Assembly (NCBI GenBank): GCA_019009955.1
Contig: CM032232.1
Coordinates: forward strand, 136,172,001-136,236,000
Length of the DNA: 64,000 nt
Reading direction: 5' to 3'
Origin: Riptortus pedestris
Taxonomy: Eukaryota > Arthropoda > Insecta > Hemiptera > Alydidae
The position numbers and the translations under genes were made by a program. The notes beneath the pieces are model-generated. The model saw only the letters and a program-made list of their open reading frames with translations, was not told the DNA's origin and made no database searches. This document shows positions 58,893 through 64,000 of this stretch, one piece after another; the stretch's first letter is position 1; every line of letters begins with the position of its first letter.

Positions 58893-60589
58893 AATAATCC
58901 TCGAAACATTACAAACTTGATGATAGAATTTTTTTGCATTTCATTTTACCTTAAAATCAAAGAAAGAGTTAAATAATTATCATCATTCAGCAAACCCCAT
59001 TTATTTCAATCCTCGGATTCGAAAAACGCCACCTTCACTTCTAGGTTTACATCACTAATCATATCACCATCAATTTTAAGTCGTCCTTACCTAGGGTTCT
59101 TACTAAGGCAGAAATACGGTATAGAATAAAAGATGAAATTATCTGTGAGTCATCCCAGATCTTGGAAATTATGCTTACTCCCATAACTTTAAGTTAGCAC
59201 GATTGACATTCTGCTTCAAAAGAAGTGAACTCCATCAGTAGATTCACCTATTTCTTAATACAAATCTTCACCGGATATCAACTTGACAACAGACCTCAAC
59301 GAACTTTCCAATTACGACGAGAATGAAGCTCTCGAAGAGACCCTGAGAAGAAAAGAAATTTGTAGGATTGGAATAATAAATTGAGTAATTATAAATAAGA
59401 CTTTAGTTTTAATTAACCTTCTGCAATGCCTCATGAGTAATTACCTTCTTTTAGAAATTCAGTGCAACAAATGTACCAACCACAAAATAACGCCAGCTTA
59501 AGATGTCAAGTTTATTTTTTGATAAATTGCTAGGTTCATTTCCTCTTCCTGTAAAACTATTTCATGCTATAACCGTCCATATTTATTACTAGACGGACAA
59601 TTATTTATATTGCCAACAAGTGTCATACTCAAAACAGATATTAAGTTTGATACCTTAAATACTTTCACTATTAACAATAGAAGTATATCAGCAAATCATT
59701 TCTTATCTTCTAGGTTTGCATATTTTTACGGTAAAGTATGGAGGTTCTATTTGTTTTAAATGATACAACGGCAGTCATGAGTGTAAAATAATTTAAATTG
59801 GATGGCTTGTTCACGCAGAAGAACGTGGAACGAATGAGCTTTGGCCACGCACTACAGACTCACTTTGCGCAACGGCTTAATTTCCTAGCGCTAGTTATTA
59901 CTTTTTGTTTGGTTTGGCCTCGGCGCAAAGAAGCGCATTACAGCCACCCCCCTCCACTTCTTTATCTTAGTAATTAACGGCCTTTTCAGCTTTTCCCAAG
60001 AACAAACCAACCATTCAAGGCTGGTGAATATCTCGCAAACTGTCTTTGGCAATAGCTCTTTGTCCATGTGGGAGATTCTAGAAAGGCAGCTCGAAAGGCA
60101 GACTATCGATCTTGAGTGGATGTTATCACGAAACTCTTTCTCTTTTTTGGAGGTTGTCAGTATTTGATGTGTGAGCAGAAATCATTAACATTTTATTTTT
60201 AATAAATAGCACATAGAAGCAAAAGTAAGACTCAATATGACTCCACGCAATCTTACTTAAGACTTTATGTCTTTTTAGGTCAGAAAATCAATTTGAATTT
60301 TCCGCACGGAATGAATACAATTTGCAGAGAAACAAATATATTTTAAATAAAATCTGAATACGATATGCGTATTCAATAATATTCCAGGACATCATATTCA
60401 AATAAACCTCTGTTATTCCAATAAACTACTGACGTTCTTTGAAATTGTTTTCCACTACTTCTTTTGCGGGCATCTGTAATTTTTTTTCGATGCTGCGACT
60501 CCTTAACAACAACAAAAAAACACTTAAAGTTTGGTGGGAAGGATCAATAGTTTTCAAACCTCGGGCAACCGTATTCCCTTTGGATTGTT

Positions 60590-60591
<2 letters not shown>
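58893..60591. other. Unassigned, partly GC-richer
   Basis: 59800-60120 is less AT-rich and free of the window's repeats, and may be regulatory or transcribed sequence. No coding evidence was found. Confidence 0.35.

Positions 60592-60638
<47 letters not shown>
60592..60638. repeat. TA microsatellite
   Basis: A pure TA run of about 47 bp not associated with an A element. It generates Tyr-Ile open frames on both strands. Confidence 0.95.
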
Positions 60639-60640
<2 letters not shown>

Positions 60641-61969
60641 AGACAGTGGTTTTTTGTGGAATTACGAGCTTATAAAAAGTATATATCTTTAGTACGGGCA
60701 GAAATTTATGGAAAATTAGGGGCCACATGGAAAGACCATACTGAAATGATAATTATCAAAGATTGACAGAAATTGTTAACACTAATAGTTACAAACTCAG
60801 TAAACTGAAACATTCAGACGGTAAAATGGTCTTGGTTTACTGAACAGAGAAGAAGACTGAATGTATTGCCTCTTTGTGGGTCTCCATGTAGAATGGATAA
60901 CTGTTTAATATTGATGTAATTGACTTTGGAAAAACAATAAAATTGTTTATTGAAAGGTATAAATATGTTATAACAGAAAAAACAACCCTGCGCGTGTCCA
61001 CGTCGGCGCGGATGGTGATAGTAGTATATTCCAAAGAGCTATTCGTAAATCAGACGAACGCCTTGGGATGTGGTGGGTGGATGAGTTAGTTAGTGATAAG
61101 CGTGAGAGTAAATCAATTTAGTGTGATTTATATGAGGTTCGCGCGGGAAACCGTGATTGGGCGGGAGAACCCCGCGAGCCATGTGTGAGTTATAAGGGCG
61201 AGATAAGGACTGACCGGTAGGTCCCTCGCTATTAGAAACGGAACTATTTGTTTAGGCCCCGTAATAGTCTGCCTTAATGTCTGCCTCTCCAGATTTATAG
61301 CCTCTTGAGCTTCTTACGTAGCAGTCAGCGGGTAATCTGCTCCGTGGAATCGTTAGCCGGCCGCGGAAAGGAGCGTTCGCAAAGTTCGTGGAGTTCCATC
61401 AGATGCGCATGAGTTCAACGGTGAGACCAAAATCCACCGAGATTCTTCAAATCGCAACAAAATTAGCTATAAATCGCCATTTCTAAACACATTCATGACT
61501 TAATGGTTTAACAACACAAAGTCACGGCTTCAATACATTCCTGCTCAACTATTTTAATTAATATTTATGGAAAAACAAGGGAAAGGATTATCATGTTACA
61601 GAAAGACTTGAACATTATACTTCAAAGCCTGAAGTCTCTCCATTGATGCTTTCTAAATAGACGATTTTACTTGACAATTATAAAACAATGTTCGCATACT
61701 TCATGAAGATTTTCTTTTAAAAAAACTACAGGCGTCCAGTTATTCAATTGGTCTTTTAAGCCCCTCCGAAAGACCCTTGTCTTTCATTGAGACGATTGAA
61801 TATTAGATTTCTTCATCCTTCCGTGACATGCGGAAAACGACATCACTGATAAATTCTTGATTGAACACTATTAAAGTTTAACGAATTTACGAAGGCAAGT
61901 TGATTTTTGGATTAAATATCTACAAATACAGTGGAGAAAACTGTCCTCTGTCGATGAGTTTACTTGTTA
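60639..61969. other. Unassigned, with a GC-richer block
   Basis: 61060-61440 is markedly GC-richer (gggcgggagaaccccgcgag, gttagccggccgcggaaagg) and ends in a possible splice donor (caacg|gtgaga at about 61420). It could be a promoter with a non-coding first exon. No open frame of note. Confidence 0.3.
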
Positions 61970-62511
61970 GTAAATTTCCCTTAGCTCGTATTTCGTATTC
62001 ATGACGCGATTTTCGAAAATATTTCCTCAAATGTTATAGATCCTACCTAGAAGATGACGGAAATGAGGTCGGTCAAAATTTTATAAATATAATATATAAA
62101 TTTATATATGTTTGTGTTAAAGGAATAGCGGTCGTAATTTTTATTTGTTCGTTAACGGCTGAAATCGGACCGGAGGAAGGGGGTATTTCGAATATCGCCA
62201 TTATGATGCGTCAGATCGAAACATTTTATACAATCAATCTTATTTCAAATGCAATGTCCTATAAATGTTGTTATGTACATTTTTTTCACTATCTTGATTA
62301 ATAAACGAGATATTAGCATTTTTTTAGTTTTCGGCCTTCAGTAAACCCTCATTCCTACTCATGTTATTTCAACAATAAGGTTTTATATTATGAAACACTT
62401 TAAAACCTAAATACGAAATATTGTTCTCATTGAACTTTTACGTTTTGAGACAAATGTAAATACGTTACGGACGTGGGAAATACCTTTGTTAGCGCAGCTC
62501 CTGCGTGACAG
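61970..62511 (-). mobile_element. Family A (A2-type), reverse copy
   Basis: A worn right end (agtaaatttcccttagctcg), then ttcatgacgcgattttcgaa, the TA-rich centre, ttcgttaacggctgaaatcg, A2-type cctactcatgttatttcaac, and the left end tcctgcgtgacagac followed by TTTT. Confidence 0.8.
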
Positions 62512-64000
62512 ACTTTTATTTTCATTTATGGTTTCAAGAAATATTATAATGCCAAGGGATCGTTCATACTAAACATATTATATTATAAAACAGAAATGAC
62601 TGCCATCATACAACGTTTGGCGCGATTCACTAACCTTAACCTTATTAAATCTCATCTTTAAAGGGAATGTGACTATCCAAAGTAGCGTCATAAAATAAAT
62701 GCTCCCTTTATGGGACAGATTCCAACAGATTATACTTTTACCTTCGATCGAAACCTGTGCGCAGAAACAAGGCAAATTGAATTCCAGTTATTCAGTAAGA
62801 AAGTCTTAAGTCAACACGATAAAATGTTAAATTATGTATGGGCACACTGAAAAAATAAAATAAGAGAAAATAAGTAAATTTAGCACAATATAATTGGCAA
62901 TAATTGGACGATAAAACGGTCAGGTGTATCTAAAAGGCCATCTTCGTGAGAAAATTCTTTAGCCTATGTCTCACCAACCATGAAGCAGTTGCATCACATA
63001 TTCGGTGCTATATTTTTCCATTTGCAGCGCAATAATAATTACTTATTAGTTTAATTAGATAATAATATCATAAATGTCCTTTTTCCATGTTTTCCTGTAG
63101 AACTTTTATTGGTTTGGGTCATCAACAGAAATGTTTCAAGGCGATTTCTCATTAACTTTTATGACAACCAAATAATTCGAAGTAATACGAACAAATTATT
63201 TTATAGCACATATATTAAAGAATATATGAAGCGATTATTTTTTTGTATGGCCATTATAAAATAAAATAAAAATATAAATTCTAGATGTATATGTAATAGA
63301 CTGACTACTGACATATCTTTACGATCAAGTACTTCAATGATTCAATACAGTGTTTTTCTTCTTAAAGCCTTCATTTTCAATTCGCTACTGCACGGCAGAA
63401 GTCAAAAGGAAGCACCGACAGTACGAAAAATGTGAAATACTTCATTTCTTATTTATGGTTTATAAGCACTGAACTCTTGACGTTATTCGTGTCTGTTGTA
63501 TCTCCATCCATTTCTTGTATTGATCTCAGAAGCAACTTTCCACTTTGTTTAGTTTTCTTTCGTCTTCGCTTTTTTTGCATATATTTAATCTCCTATATTT
63601 CTTTCTCCAGCTCTATTTCTGTTCATATGGCAAATAAATACAAAAAAAAAAAAAACACATAATAAGCCATACTAATTTGATAAATTAATATTTATCTTAT
63701 TGACGAGAGTTGAAGCCTTATTTAAATGCCTTTGTTTAGTCCCGTAATTAATATGAAATACTTTAAACCTGTTAGTATTTACAGAAATATAGAGGGTAGT
63801 AATTGTCTCAGAAGAAAAAATTGTTCTACTTATTTGAGCTAATAACGCAAGAAGCTTTTTGATAGGAAATGTAGTTGAGAGTGAAGCTTTTAAATGCAGT
63901 TATGGCCCAGCCATTTACACAATGTTAGAACGAACTCACGTTGAATTGGCAGCGTTTTTTTTATTAACAGAGTATTTCCAGTTTGTGACATAGTGTTATT
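62512..64000. other. Unassigned AT-rich sequence to the window edge
   Basis: No gene, RNA or repeat recognised. Open frames of 65-76 codons at 62578 (reverse) and 63432 have no recognisable features. Confidence 0.4.

Overview
This is a eukaryotic, AT-rich, almost gene-free stretch. The organism is most likely an arthropod or another invertebrate. That rests on the overall composition, a class II tRNA-like SINE, 5'-truncated LINEs with RNase H tails, a piggyBac-type TTAA MITE and many TA microsatellites. No bacterial or viral gene organisation is present, and no complete protein-coding gene could be supported. Most long open frames are translations of repeats.

Layout. 1-1.6 kb: two minisatellites (46-bp and 34-bp units). 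2.4-9.5 kb: copies of a dominant interspersed family, here called A (one end GTCCGTCACGCAGG..., the other a perfect 20-bp palindrome followed by TGCT), interleaved with two copies of a second element, B. B has internal 298-bp tandem repeats and an AAAC-repeat tail. 9.8-12.5 kb: a SINE, then an A-type element split by a truncated LINE with an RNase H domain. 13.2-15.3 kb: two more tandem arrays, one a 198-bp higher-order repeat and one with a 31-bp unit. 15.3-31.8 kb: a dense nest of A elements, SINEs and remnants of two LINE families, with clear nested insertions and target-site duplications. 32-64 kb: much sparser in repeats. It holds a fold-back element, a piggyBac-like MITE, scattered SINEs and degenerate A copies, and a few locally GC-richer unique blocks (about 33.2-33.6, 49.8-50.3, 57.8-58.1 and 61.0-61.4 kb). 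Those blocks are the best candidates for exons, promoters or regulatory DNA.

How the parts relate. The nesting gives a relative history. SINEs sit in A elements (15657-15876) and A elements sit in SINEs (17892-18473), so both were active over overlapping periods. Two LINE fragments both landed in the same part of A-type elements. The A family is the most unusual item. Its copies lack ordinary terminal inverted repeats, carry a hairpin at each end and an offset 12-bp inverted repeat, have a TA microsatellite in the middle, and are nearly always flanked on both sides by AAAA/TTTT. In one case the empty-site sequence can be inferred from other SINE copies and shows a 4-bp TTTT duplication. The family names A, B, E and F are labels used only in this report.
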